In this document: positions 13,665 through 20,887 of the stretch, one piece after another | How positions within the stretch are numbered: the first letter of the stretch is position 1 | Layout of the letters: each line of letters begins with the position of its first letter | DNA from: Rhodocyclaceae bacterium UBA2250 | Lineage (GTDB): Bacteria; Pseudomonadota; Gammaproteobacteria; Burkholderiales; Rhodocyclaceae | DNA length: 29,808 nucleotides | Reading direction: 5' to 3' | Assembly (NCBI GenBank): GCA_002347285.1 | Contig: DDXW01000059.1 | Location: 1-29,808, forward strand | Program-made: the position numbers and the translations under genes | The notes under the pieces: generated by a model | Told to the model about the DNA's origin: nothing | Seen by the model: only the letters and a program-made list of their open reading frames with translations | The model's database searches: none

Positions 13665-14465
13665 ATGGACAGCGCCGCCCTGCCGACTTCATCGTCTGTC
13701 GCCGTGCCGCATTCCGCCTGGCGGCGCCGGCTGGCGCGCGGCGCGGGGCGCGAGTGGCGCTTCGTGCTGTTCGCGGCGGCCCTCGTCGCCGCCGCGTTGT
13801 CCCCGGCCAGCTACCGGCGTGCGGTGCGACGCGCGGTCGCCGAGTCGATCTGTTTCGCGGCCGGGCAGGCGTTGCCGGGTTACGCGCTGTTCGCGCTGCT
13901 GTTCGGGGCGGCGACGACGCACATCGTCGCCGTCACCGCCGCCAGCTACGGCCTGTCGCACCTGGCCATGGAGGCGGTGGTGCGCGTCTTCGTCGTCGAG
14001 CTGATCCCCCTTGCGGCGGCGCTGTTCGTCGCCATGCGTTCCGGCACCGCCGTGCTCGACCGGCTCGCCGCGCTGCGCGCGCAGGGCGCGGACCTCGATG
14101 CCGGCGGCGGCTTCGTGCTGTTCGTGCTGCCCGGCTTCATCGGCAACCTGTTCGCGGTGATGCTGCTGACGCTGGCGAGCGGCGTGCTCGTCCTCGCCGT
14201 CGCCTACCTGGTCGTCTACGGGCTGACGCCCTGGGCCATCGGCGGGTTCACGCGTCTGGTCGGCCAGGTGTTCGATCCGGTGACGGCGCCGGGCTTCCTG
14301 CTCAAGATCGCGCTGTTCGGCCTCGCGGTCGGCGCGGCGCCGGCGACGGTGGCGCTCGACGCGCCGCGTCGCGCCGCCTCCGGCAGCGAGATGCGCGTCA
14401 TGGCGCGCCTGTTCCTGTTGCTGGCGCTGGTCGAAGGCGGCAGTCTGGTCCTGCTGCATTTCTGA
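13665..14465 (+). CDS. MlaE-like ABC permease of an MCE lipid-transport system
   Basis: A 266-residue inner-membrane protein with about five to six hydrophobic segments. The central region aligns by eye with MlaE/Ttg2B: ALPGYALFALLFGAATTHIV resembles the ALP-x-V-x8-G segment, and VVELIPLAAALFVAMRSGTAVLDRLAALRAQGADLDA matches the conserved xRExGPLLTALIVAGRxGSAxAAELGTMKVTEQIDAL block in diverged form. In Mla systems MlaE pairs with ATPase MlaF and with MlaD to move phospholipids between membranes. Here the MCE protein gene follows 9 bp downstream, but no ATPase gene is adjacent. The N-terminal 30 residues are Arg-rich and cytosolic. Confidence 0.78.
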   Translation: MDSAALPTSSSVAVPHSAWRRRLARGAGREWRFVLFAAALVAAALSPASYRRAVRRAVAESICFAAGQALPGYALFALLFGAATTHIVAVTAASYGLSHLAMEAVVRVFVVELIPLAAALFVAMRSGTAVLDRLAALRAQGADLDAGGGFVLFVLPGFIGNLFAVMLLTLASGVLVLAVAYLVVYGLTPWAIGGFTRLVGQVFDPVTAPGFLLKIALFGLAVGAAPATVALDAPRRAASGSEMRVMARLFLLLALVEGGSLVLLHF

Positions 14466-14474
14466 GCGTTCGCG

Positions 14475-15437
14475 ATGACCCGTCCCGAAACCGATCCCGC
14501 CCCGGTGCCGCCGATCCCGCACGCCGTCGCCAAGTCGTATCTGCTGCTCGCCCTGCTGATCGCACTGCTGGGCGGCTTCGTGCTCTACGTGATGCACGCG
14601 CGCGGGGTGTTCGAGGAAACGCAGCGGCTCGTGCTGCTCGCCGAGAACTCCGAGGGCGTGGCGGTCGGCATGGACCTGACCTTCTCCGGCTTCGCCATCG
14701 GCCGCGTCGCGCGCATCGAACTCGGCGACGACGGCAAGGCGCACATCCACATCGAGGTGCCGACGAAAGATGCGCGCTGGCTGCGCACCTCGTCGGTATT
14801 CACGCTCGAGCGCGGCCTGGTCGGCGGCGCGAAGCTGCGCGCCTACACCGGCCTGCTCGAGGACCCGCCGCTGGCCGACGGCGCGCGCCGCGAGGTGCTG
14901 ATCGGCGACGCGACGGCCGGCATTCCGCAGCTCGTCAGCACCATGCGCGATCTGCTCGACAACCTGAACCGTATCACCGCGGCCGACGCGCCGCTCAGTG
15001 CGAGCCTCGGCAACGTGCAGAAACTGACCGGCGCGATGACCGGCCGCCACGGCGCGCTGGCCGGCGTGGTGGGCGAGGAGGGCGCGCGTCGCATCCTCGA
15101 GGCGGTCGAACGCGCCAACCGCCTGCTGGCGCAGACCGATGCGCGCCTGTTCGGCAAGGACGGGCTGGCGGACGGCGCGCAGCGCACCGCCGCCGAAGTG
15201 CGGGCCGCCGTCGCCGAGGTGCGCGGGCTGCTGGCCGAGGCGCGCGGCAGCCTGAAGAAAGCCGATGCGGCGCTCGAGGATGCGCGCGCCATCGCCGCCA
15301 ACGCGCGCGTCGCCACCGACGATCTCGACGTCCTGCGCGGCGAGGTCGAGGCGACCCTGCGCCGGCTGGCCGTGCTGGTCGAGGAGATCAACCGCAAGTG
15401 GCCCTTCGCGCGCGAGCGGGAGATCACGCTGCCGTGA
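14475..15437 (+). CDS. MCE-family (MlaD-like) substrate-binding protein
   Basis: A 320-residue protein with one N-terminal transmembrane anchor (about 20-43, SYLLLALLIALLGGFVLYVM) and a single MCE/MlaD domain (about 48-135: VLLAENSEGVAVGMDLTFSGFAIGRVARIEL, HIHIEVPTKDARWLRTSSVFTLERGLVGGAKL). A long alpha-helical C-terminal region (about 150-310) has heptad-like AEVRAAVAEVRGLLAEARGSLKKADAAL, probably forming the periplasmic tube or coiled coil seen in MCE proteins. It should bind lipids in the periplasm and work with the permease encoded upstream. Its stop overlaps the GTG of the lipoprotein gene (GTGA). Confidence 0.88.
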   Translation: MTRPETDPAPVPPIPHAVAKSYLLLALLIALLGGFVLYVMHARGVFEETQRLVLLAENSEGVAVGMDLTFSGFAIGRVARIELGDDGKAHIHIEVPTKDARWLRTSSVFTLERGLVGGAKLRAYTGLLEDPPLADGARREVLIGDATAGIPQLVSTMRDLLDNLNRITAADAPLSASLGNVQKLTGAMTGRHGALAGVVGEEGARRILEAVERANRLLAQTDARLFGKDGLADGAQRTAAEVRAAVAEVRGLLAEARGSLKKADAALEDARAIAANARVATDDLDVLRGEVEATLRRLAVLVEEINRKWPFAREREITLP

Positions 15438-16084
15438 GAGCGCTCCTTCTTGCTTGCACTTTCGTGCTGGCCGGCTGCGCGGGCGGCCCGCCGGCGCCCG
15501 ACTGGCAGGCCAGCGCCCATGCCGCGCTGGCCGCGCATTCCGCGGCCTGGCTGGGCGGGCGCGAGCGCGTCGCCGCCCAGGAGCTGGAGACGGCGCGCCG
15601 CGAGGTCGCACGTACCGGCGATGCCGCGCAAATGGCGCGGGTCGAACTGACCGTCTGCGCACTGCGCTTCGCCAGCCTCGAGCCGGGCGACTGCCCGGCC
15701 TTCGCGCCGCTCGCCGCCGATGCCGGCGCGGCGGCCAACGCCTACGCCGCTTACCTGACCGGCCGCTGGCAGGGACTGGACGCGCAGTTGCTGCCGCCGG
15801 CGCAGCGCGGCGTGCCGGGAACGACCGACGCGCCCGCGCTGCTGCGCGGCATCGACGATCCGCTCTCGCGCCTGGTCGCCGCCGCCGCCCTGCTGCGCGC
15901 CGGCCGCCTGCCGCCCGCCGGCATCGAACTGGCCATCGACACCGCATCCGCGCAGGGCTGGCGCCGGCCGCTGCTCGCCTGGCTCGGCTTCGACCGCGAC
16001 CGCCTGCGCGCGGCGGGCGACGCCGCTGCTGCCGCGGAACGCCAGCGCCGCATGGATTACGCGGGCGGCGCCGCCGGGCGGTGA
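15434..16084 (+). CDS. MCE-cluster lipoprotein of unknown function
   Basis: A 216-residue predicted lipoprotein: residues 1-15 form a short signal (RALLLACTFVLAGC) with lipobox LAGC and lipidated C15. The rest is Ala-rich and helical with no domain I recognise. The GTG start at 15434 overlaps the MCE gene stop, so it is very likely translated with it. In MCE systems an accessory outer-membrane lipoprotein often completes the trans-envelope path (MlaA, PqiC); this one has no obvious MlaA or PqiC similarity, so the role is only suggested by context. Confidence 0.75.
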   Translation: MRALLLACTFVLAGCAGGPPAPDWQASAHAALAAHSAAWLGGRERVAAQELETARREVARTGDAAQMARVELTVCALRFASLEPGDCPAFAPLAADAGAAANAYAAYLTGRWQGLDAQLLPPAQRGVPGTTDAPALLRGIDDPLSRLVAAAALLRAGRLPPAGIELAIDTASAQGWRRPLLAWLGFDRDRLRAAGDAAAAAERQRRMDYAGGAAGR

Positions 16085-16095
16085 GCACCTCCCGG

Positions 16096-16101
16096 TAGAA
16101 T
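16096..16101 (+). promoter_or_regulatory. TAGAAT -10-like box before tsaB
   Basis: TAGAAT ends 7 nt before the tsaB GTG at 16109, so initiation at the usual distance would place the transcript start at the start codon (leaderless). Confidence 0.4.
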
Positions 16102-16108
16102 CCGCCGC

Positions 16109-16801
16109 GTGAATTTCCTCGCCTTCGAAGCCGCCACCCACCGCCTTTCCGTCGCCCTCTGGCGCGACGGCGCATGCACCGAGCGTGCGGCCATGGTGCC
16201 GAACGGCGGCTCGGAGCGGCTGCTGCCCTGGGCCAATGAGCTGCTCGCCGAGGCCGGCCTGAGCCTGCAACAGCTCGACGGCGTTGCCTTCGGCGCCGGC
16301 CCCGGCGGCTTCACCGGCCTGCGGCTCGCCTGCGGCGTCGCGCAGGGCCTCGCCTTCGGCCTCGACGTGCCGGTCGCGCCGGTCGGCACCCTCGCGGCGC
16401 TGGCGCTGGCCAGTGGGGAGGGCAAGGTGCTCGCCTGTCTCGACGCGCGCATGCACGAGATCTACGTCGCCGCCTATGTCGTCGCGGGCGACTGCGTCGA
16501 GGAGATCGTGGCGCCGAAAGTCGGCGCCGGCGAGGCGGCGCCGCTGCCGGAAGGCGACGGTTGGCGCGGCGCCGGCGATGGCTTCGCCGCCTGCGGCGAG
16601 GCGCTGCGCCAGCGCATGGGCGACCGGCTGGCCGGTGTCGATGTCGACGCATTTCCGACCGCGGCGGCGGTGGCCCGGCTGGCGGCGCCGGTGCTGGCCG
16701 CGGGCGGCGGCATTCCCGCCGCGCAGGCCGCGCCGCTCTACGTGCGCGACAAGGTGGCGCTGACGACCGCCGAACGTCTCGCCCGGGGCGGCAGCCGATG
16801 A
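16109..16801 (+). CDS. tsaB: tRNA threonylcarbamoyladenosine biosynthesis protein TsaB
   Basis: A 230-residue cytoplasmic ASKHA-fold protein that forms a complex with TsaD and TsaE to make t6A37 in ANN-decoding tRNAs. Visible hallmarks are the first strand FLAFEAATHRLSVALWRDG, the glycine-rich GAGPGGFTGLRLACGVAQGLA at about 62-82, and VGTLAALA. The first motif reads EAA where many homologues have D/E-T-S; TsaB is non-catalytic, so this need not matter. The start is GTG at 16109, with no Shine-Dalgarno, consistent with a leaderless message. The stop overlaps rimI (ATGA). An antisense copy of the 23-bp motif lies at 16517-16539. Confidence 0.92.
   Translation: MNFLAFEAATHRLSVALWRDGACTERAAMVPNGGSERLLPWANELLAEAGLSLQQLDGVAFGAGPGGFTGLRLACGVAQGLAFGLDVPVAPVGTLAALALASGEGKVLACLDARMHEIYVAAYVVAGDCVEEIVAPKVGAGEAAPLPEGDGWRGAGDGFAACGEALRQRMGDRLAGVDVDAFPTAAAVARLAAPVLAAGGGIPAAQAAPLYVRDKVALTTAERLARGGSR
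16517..16539 (-). repeat. Dispersed 23-bp motif, copy 7 (antisense in tsaB)
   Basis: Exact consensus match on the minus strand, antisense to tsaB; the TsaB protein reads KVGAGEAA across it. Confidence 0.75.
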
Positions 16802-17235
16802 ACGTCGCCCCGATGACCGACGCCGACCTCGCCGAGGTCGGCGCCCTCGAGGAGCGCGTGCAGGCTTTTCCCTGGAGCAGCGGCAACTTCCGCGACGCGC
16901 TCGCGGCGGGCTACGACTGCCGCGTCGTGCGGGAAGACGGCAAGCTCACCGCCTTCGCGGTGGCGATGCGTGCAGTTGACGAGGTGCACCTGCTGGTGAT
17001 CGCCGTCGCACCGGAGCGGCAGCGCGCGGGACTCGGCAGCCGGCTGCTCAAATCCCTCTGCGCCGAGGCGCGCGCGGCGGGCATGGCGCGCCTGCTGCTC
17101 GAGGTGCGGCCGTCGAATGCGGCCGCCGTTGCGTTCTACCAACATGCCGGTTTTGCCGAGATCGGCCGCCGGCGCGGTTACTATCCAGCCCACGAAGGAA
17201 GGGAAGACGCCATCGTGATGGCGAAGCCACTATGA
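16798..17235 (+). CDS. rimI: Ribosomal protein S18-alanine N-acetyltransferase
   Basis: A 145-residue GNAT acetyltransferase. Acetyl-CoA motif A is at about 64-82 (LLVIAVAPERQRAGLGSRLL, with the Q/R-x2-G-x-G loop). The C-terminal region (LLEVRPSNAAAVAFYQHAGFAEIGRRRGYY) is the classic RimI ending containing the N-x5-FY motif. In E. coli RimI acetylates the N-terminal alanine of S18. The ATG at 16798 overlaps the tsaB stop, and the stop overlaps the udg start (ATGA), giving a tightly coupled tsaB-rimI-udg unit, an arrangement common in betaproteobacteria. Confidence 0.92.
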   Translation: MNVAPMTDADLAEVGALEERVQAFPWSSGNFRDALAAGYDCRVVREDGKLTAFAVAMRAVDEVHLLVIAVAPERQRAGLGSRLLKSLCAEARAAGMARLLLEVRPSNAAAVAFYQHAGFAEIGRRRGYYPAHEGREDAIVMAKPL

Positions 17236-17924
17236 ATCGCGATCAACTGCTCAAGGAAATGGAGCTCGGGCCGATCTGGAAGCTGCGCCAGCCGCCGAGG
17301 AAGAAGCGCGGCGAGCCGGCATCCGCCGAACCCGCGCCGGTCGATGACCGCACGGCGGCGATCGCCGCGATGGGCTGGGAAGAGCTTGGTCAGGCCGTCG
17401 CGGCATGCACCGCCTGTCCGCTGTGCCAGACGCGCAAGCAGGCGGTGCTCGGCGTCGGCGACGTGAATGCCGACTGGCTGTTCGTCGGCGAAGGGCCGGG
17501 CGCCGAGGAGGACGAGCGCGGCGAGCCCTTCGTCGGCCAGGCCGGCAAGCTGCTCGACGCGATGCTGGCGGCGATCGACCTCAGGCGCGGCGAGGGCGTC
17601 TATATCGCCAACGCGGTCAAGTGCCGCCCGCCCGGCAACCGCACGCCGGAGCCGGCCGAGACTGCCGCCTGCTGGCCTTTCCTGGCGCGGCAGATCGAGC
17701 TGATCCGGCCGAAGCTGATCGTCACGCTCGGCAAGCCGGCGGCGCAGACGCTGCTGCAGCAGGAGGTGACGATCGCCCGGGCGCGCGACATGGTGCACGA
17801 CTTCGCCGGCATCCCGCTGATCGTCACCTACCATCCGGCCTACCTGCTGCGCAACCTGCCCGACAAGGCGAAGGCCTGGGAAGATTTGTGCTTCATGCGC
17901 AAGACGATGGCGAGCCTCCGTTAA
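17232..17924 (+). CDS. udg: Family 4 uracil-DNA glycosylase (Fe-S)
   Basis: A 230-residue DNA-repair enzyme that excises uracil from DNA. The family 4 signature is present: four cysteines placed for a 4Fe-4S cluster (C59 and C62 in CTACPLC; C131 and C147, separated by 15 residues), motif A GEGPGAEEDERGEPFVG at 87-103, and the HPAYLLR motif at 201-207. The N-terminal 40 residues are basic and Pro/Ala-rich, an extension common in betaproteobacterial members. It is the third gene of the tsaB-rimI-udg unit. Its TAA stop lies within the TAAAAT box proposed for the next gene. Confidence 0.92.
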   Translation: MNRDQLLKEMELGPIWKLRQPPRKKRGEPASAEPAPVDDRTAAIAAMGWEELGQAVAACTACPLCQTRKQAVLGVGDVNADWLFVGEGPGAEEDERGEPFVGQAGKLLDAMLAAIDLRRGEGVYIANAVKCRPPGNRTPEPAETAACWPFLARQIELIRPKLIVTLGKPAAQTLLQQEVTIARARDMVHDFAGIPLIVTYHPAYLLRNLPDKAKAWEDLCFMRKTMASLR

Positions 17925-17927
17925 AAT
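17922..17927 (+). promoter_or_regulatory. TAAAAT -10-like box overlapping udg stop
   Basis: TAAAAT begins with the udg stop codon and ends 6 nt before the ATG at 17934, predicting a leaderless transcript for the hydrolase gene and possibly for surE downstream. The -35 is weak. Confidence 0.4.
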
Positions 17928-17933
17928 CGCGGC

Positions 17934-18485
17934 ATGACTTCTCCCCTGATTCGCGCCGATCAGTCCGCCCTGCTGGTGATCGACCTGCAGGAGCGCCTGC
18001 TGCCGCACATCCACGACTGGCAGCGCGTGCTCGGCCACGCCGACTGGCTGGTGCAGGTCGCGCAGCGGCTCGGCGTGCCGGTGGCCGCCACCGAACAGTA
18101 TCCCAAGGGGATCGGCCACACGCATCCGCAGCTCGCCGCGCGCCTGCCGGCCGGCAGCGTCGGGGCGAAGCTGCATTTCTCCTGCGTGGCCGGCAACTGC
18201 CTGCCCGGCCTGCCGGGCATGGAGCGACCGCAGCTCGTCGTCTGCGGCACCGAGGCGCACGTCTGCGTGCTGCAGACCGTGCTCGAACTGGCGGCGGCCG
18301 GCAAGCAGGTGTTCGTCGTCGAGGAGGCGGTCGGCTCGCGCGATCCGGCGCACAAGGCGCTCGCGCTCGAACGCATGCGCCAGCACGGCATCGCGATCGT
18401 CTGCCGCGAGATGGTCGCCTTCGAGTGGCTGCACGTCGCCGGCAGCGACGTCTTCCGCGACATCAGCCGGAACTTCCTCAAATAA
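17934..18485 (+). CDS. Isochorismatase-fold cysteine hydrolase
   Basis: A 183-residue cytoplasmic protein of the isochorismatase/nicotinamidase superfamily, closest in style to the YcaC-like branch. The catalytic triad is visible: D17 in LLVIDLQERLLP, K79 in VGAKLHFSC, and C111 in CGTEAHVCVLQT, followed by the helix VLELAAAGKQVFVVEEAVGSR. The substrate cannot be deduced; members of this branch are mostly uncharacterised amidohydrolases. It ends 2 bp before the surE GTG, so it may be co-transcribed with surE-pcm-nlpD-rpoS. Confidence 0.88.
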   Translation: MTSPLIRADQSALLVIDLQERLLPHIHDWQRVLGHADWLVQVAQRLGVPVAATEQYPKGIGHTHPQLAARLPAGSVGAKLHFSCVAGNCLPGLPGMERPQLVVCGTEAHVCVLQTVLELAAAGKQVFVVEEAVGSRDPAHKALALERMRQHGIAIVCREMVAFEWLHVAGSDVFRDISRNFLK

Positions 18486-18487
18486 TC

Positions 18488-19231
18488 GTGCGCATCCTGC
18501 TCTCCAACGACGACGGCTACTACGCGCCCGGCCTGGCGGCGCTGGCCGAGGCCATGCGCGGCATGGGCGAGGTGACCGTCGTGGCGCCCGAGCGCAACCG
18601 CAGCGGCGCCTCGAACTCGCTGACGCTCGACCGGCCGCTGCACCTCAAGGAGGCGCCGAACGGCTTCTTCTACGTGAACGGCACGCCGACCGACTGCGTG
18701 CACCTCGCCGTCACCGGCATGCTCGACCATGAGCCGGACATGGTGCTCTCCGGCATCAACTGGGGTCCGAACATGGGCGACGACACGATCTACTCCGGCA
18801 CGGTGGCGGCGGCGATGGAAGGCCACCTGCTCGGCGTGCCGTCGCTCGCGCTGTCGCTGGCGAGCTTTTCCGGCTGCAACTTCGCCACCGCGGGACGCGT
18901 CGCGCGCGAACTGGCCGAACGCTTCCGCGAGCAGCCCTTCGGCGTGCCGGTGCTGCTCAACGTCAATGTCCCCGACGTGCCCTACGAGATGCTGAAAGGG
19001 ATGCGCGTGACCCGGCTGGGCCGCCGCCACAAGGCCGAGCCGGTGGTGAAGCAGGTGTCGCCGCGCGGCGACACCGTCTACTGGGTCGGCGCCGCCGGCG
19101 CGGCCGCGGATGCGGGCGAGGGTACCGACTTCCATGCCGTCGACAACCAGTGGGTGTCGGTGACGCCGCTGCAGATCGACCTGACGCACGCGGGCCAGAT
19201 CCAGCGCGCGCGGGAGTGGCTGGCCGCATGA
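18488..19231 (+). CDS. surE: 5'/3'-nucleotidase SurE
   Basis: A 247-residue survival protein, a metal-dependent nucleotidase and exopolyphosphatase. The active-site residues are D8 and D9 (MRILLSNDDGYYAPGL), S39 in RNRSGASNSLTL and N91 in SGINWGPNMGDDTIYSGTVAAAMEG. The GTG at 18488 is fixed by the conserved MRILLSNDDG beginning. It is the first gene of the conserved stationary-phase block surE-pcm-nlpD-rpoS, with a 10-bp gap to pcm. Confidence 0.96.
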   Translation: MRILLSNDDGYYAPGLAALAEAMRGMGEVTVVAPERNRSGASNSLTLDRPLHLKEAPNGFFYVNGTPTDCVHLAVTGMLDHEPDMVLSGINWGPNMGDDTIYSGTVAAAMEGHLLGVPSLALSLASFSGCNFATAGRVARELAERFREQPFGVPVLLNVNVPDVPYEMLKGMRVTRLGRRHKAEPVVKQVSPRGDTVYWVGAAGAAADAGEGTDFHAVDNQWVSVTPLQIDLTHAGQIQRAREWLAA

Positions 19232-19241
19232 ACGCGCAATC

Positions 19242-19898
19242 ATGAATGCACTGAGTGGCATCGGCATGACCTCCGAGCGCACGCGCACGCGCATGATCGA
19301 GCGCCTGCGCGAGCAGGGCATCCGCAACGAGCAGGTGCTGGCGGCGCTCGGCAAGGTGCCGCGCCACATCTTCGTCGAGGAGGCGATGGCGCACCGCGCC
19401 TACGAGGACACGGCGCTGCCGCTGATCCTCGGCCAGACCATTTCTCAGCCCTACATCGTCGCGCGCATGATCGAGCTGCTGCTCGCCGGGCGCGACAAGC
19501 TCGGCCGGACGCTCGAGATCGGCGCCGGCTGCGGCTACCAGGCGGCGGTGCTGGCGCAGCTGACGCGCGAGGTGTTCGGCGTCGAGCGCCTCGCGCCGCT
19601 GCTGGCGCGCGCGCGGGAGAACCTGAAGCAGCTCAAGCTGACGCAGATCCGCCTCAAGCATGGCGACGGGATGGGCGGCCTGCCCGAGGCGGCGCCCTTC
19701 GACTCCATCGTCGTCGCGGCCGCGGGCGCCGCCGTGCCGCAGGCGCTGCGCGAGCAGCTGGCGGTCGGCGGTCGCCTGGTGATGCCGGTCGGCAGCGGTG
19801 CGCAGGCGCTGGTGCTGGTCGAGCGGACGCCGCAGGGCTGGACCGAAACCCGCTGCGACGCCGTGCGTTTCGTGCCCTTGCTGCCGGGAGTCGCCTGA
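19242..19898 (+). CDS. pcm: Protein-L-isoaspartate O-methyltransferase
   Basis: A 218-residue SAM-dependent repair enzyme that methylates isoaspartyl residues formed in ageing proteins. Motifs include LGQTISQPYIVARMIELL (substrate-binding region), the SAM-binding EIGAGCGYQAAVLAQL at about 92-107, and GDGMGGLPEAAPFDSIVVAAAG. The stop overlaps the nlpD start (TGATG). Placement between surE and nlpD is the classical order. Confidence 0.96.
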   Translation: MNALSGIGMTSERTRTRMIERLREQGIRNEQVLAALGKVPRHIFVEEAMAHRAYEDTALPLILGQTISQPYIVARMIELLLAGRDKLGRTLEIGAGCGYQAAVLAQLTREVFGVERLAPLLARARENLKQLKLTQIRLKHGDGMGGLPEAAPFDSIVVAAAGAAVPQALREQLAVGGRLVMPVGSGAQALVLVERTPQGWTETRCDAVRFVPLLPGVA

Positions 19899-20887
19899 TG
19901 TCGAAACCGTTGCTGATCCTTCTCGCCTGCGGGCTGGCCGGCTGCGCCGGCATCGGGCCGGTGCCGGTGGCCGATGCGCCCGCCCCGACGCGCGTCGAAG
20001 GGCCGAAGCCCGCCGCCGCGCCGGCTGCCGCCCCCGCCGCGCCGGCCGGCAGGTTCCATACCGTCAAGAAAGGCGACACGCTGTTCAGCATCGCCCGCCA
20101 GCATGGCGTCAGCACGCAGGACCTGGCTGCCTGGAACAATCTCGACGGCACCCATCGCATCCTGGTCGGCCAGCAGTTGCGCACGAGCCCGCCCGCCGCG
20201 GCGGTGGCCGGCGCCGATGGCACGGAAGTGCGCGCGGTGGCCCTGGGCGGCGGCGTGGTCGCCCGGCCGCTCGACGGCGCGCCGGCGGCCGCTCCTCTGG
20301 CCGCCCCGCCGGCGCCGAGTTTGGCGCCGGGCAACGACGAGAAGCTCAAGCGCGCGCCCCGGGGCGGCAAGCTTCCCTATTCCGAGGAGAACCTGGCGCT
20401 GCTGAAGGCGCAGGAGGGCGCGCCGGTGCCCGTGGTCGCGCCGCCGCCGGTAGCCGCCGCCCCGGCCCCGGCTGCACCGGCGCCGCAGTCGCCGCCGGCC
20501 GCAGCCGACATCGACTGGGGCTGGCCGGCCGCCGGCAAGCTGCTGTCGAACTTCAGTGACGGCGCGGGCGGCCAGGAAGTCAACCGCGGCATCGACATCG
20601 CCGGCAAGACCGGCGACCCGGTGCTCGCCGCCGCGGCTGGCAAGGTGATCTTCGTCGGCGTCTATCCGAAGCACGGCAACCTGGTCGTGCTGCTGCACGG
20701 CGGCGGCTACAGCAGCGTCTACGCGCACAACAGCCGCATCCACGTCAAGGAAGGCCAGTTCGTCAAGCGCGGCGAACGGATCGCCGAGCTCGGCGATTCG
20801 GACGCCGACCGGCCCAAGCTGCATTTCGAGGTGAGGCAGCAGGGCAAGCCGGTCGATCCCCTCAAGCTGCTGCCGTCCCGTTCCTGA
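19898..20887 (+). CDS. nlpD: NlpD-type lipoprotein with LysM and degenerate M23 domain
   Basis: A 329-residue outer-membrane lipoprotein. The signal peptide ends in lipobox LAGC with C16. A Pro/Ala-rich linker precedes LysM at about 52-97 (RFHTVKKGDTLFSIARQHGVSTQDLAAWNN), which binds peptidoglycan. A second Ala/Pro-rich linker leads to an M23/LytM domain (about 205-325) with NRGIDIAGKTGDPVLAAAAGKV, YAHNSRIHVKEG and LHFEVRQQGKPVDP. The first zinc-ligand His is Asn here (NRGIDIAG instead of HxGxDI), as in E. coli NlpD, which activates the amidase AmiC rather than cutting itself; an activator role is inferred. One 23-bp motif copy lies in the linker. It overlaps pcm and rpoS; in E. coli the main rpoS promoter lies inside nlpD. 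Confidence 0.93.
   Translation: MSKPLLILLACGLAGCAGIGPVPVADAPAPTRVEGPKPAAAPAAAPAAPAGRFHTVKKGDTLFSIARQHGVSTQDLAAWNNLDGTHRILVGQQLRTSPPAAAVAGADGTEVRAVALGGGVVARPLDGAPAAAPLAAPPAPSLAPGNDEKLKRAPRGGKLPYSEENLALLKAQEGAPVPVVAPPPVAAAPAPAAPAPQSPPAAADIDWGWPAAGKLLSNFSDGAGGQEVNRGIDIAGKTGDPVLAAAAGKVIFVGVYPKHGNLVVLLHGGGYSSVYAHNSRIHVKEGQFVKRGERIAELGDSDADRPKLHFEVRQQGKPVDPLKLLPSRS
20300..20322 (+). repeat. Dispersed 23-bp motif, copy 8 (in nlpD linker)
   Basis: Exact consensus match, identical to copy 9. It is sense to nlpD and read as AAPPAPSL within the Ala/Pro linker. Confidence 0.75.

Noticed and set aside
15482..15505. Eleventh copy of the 23-bp motif in the lipoprotein gene
   Set aside because: It resembles the motif (GCGGCCCGCCGGCGCC then CGACTGG) but needs a one-base insertion and lacks the TTT end, so it is not counted.
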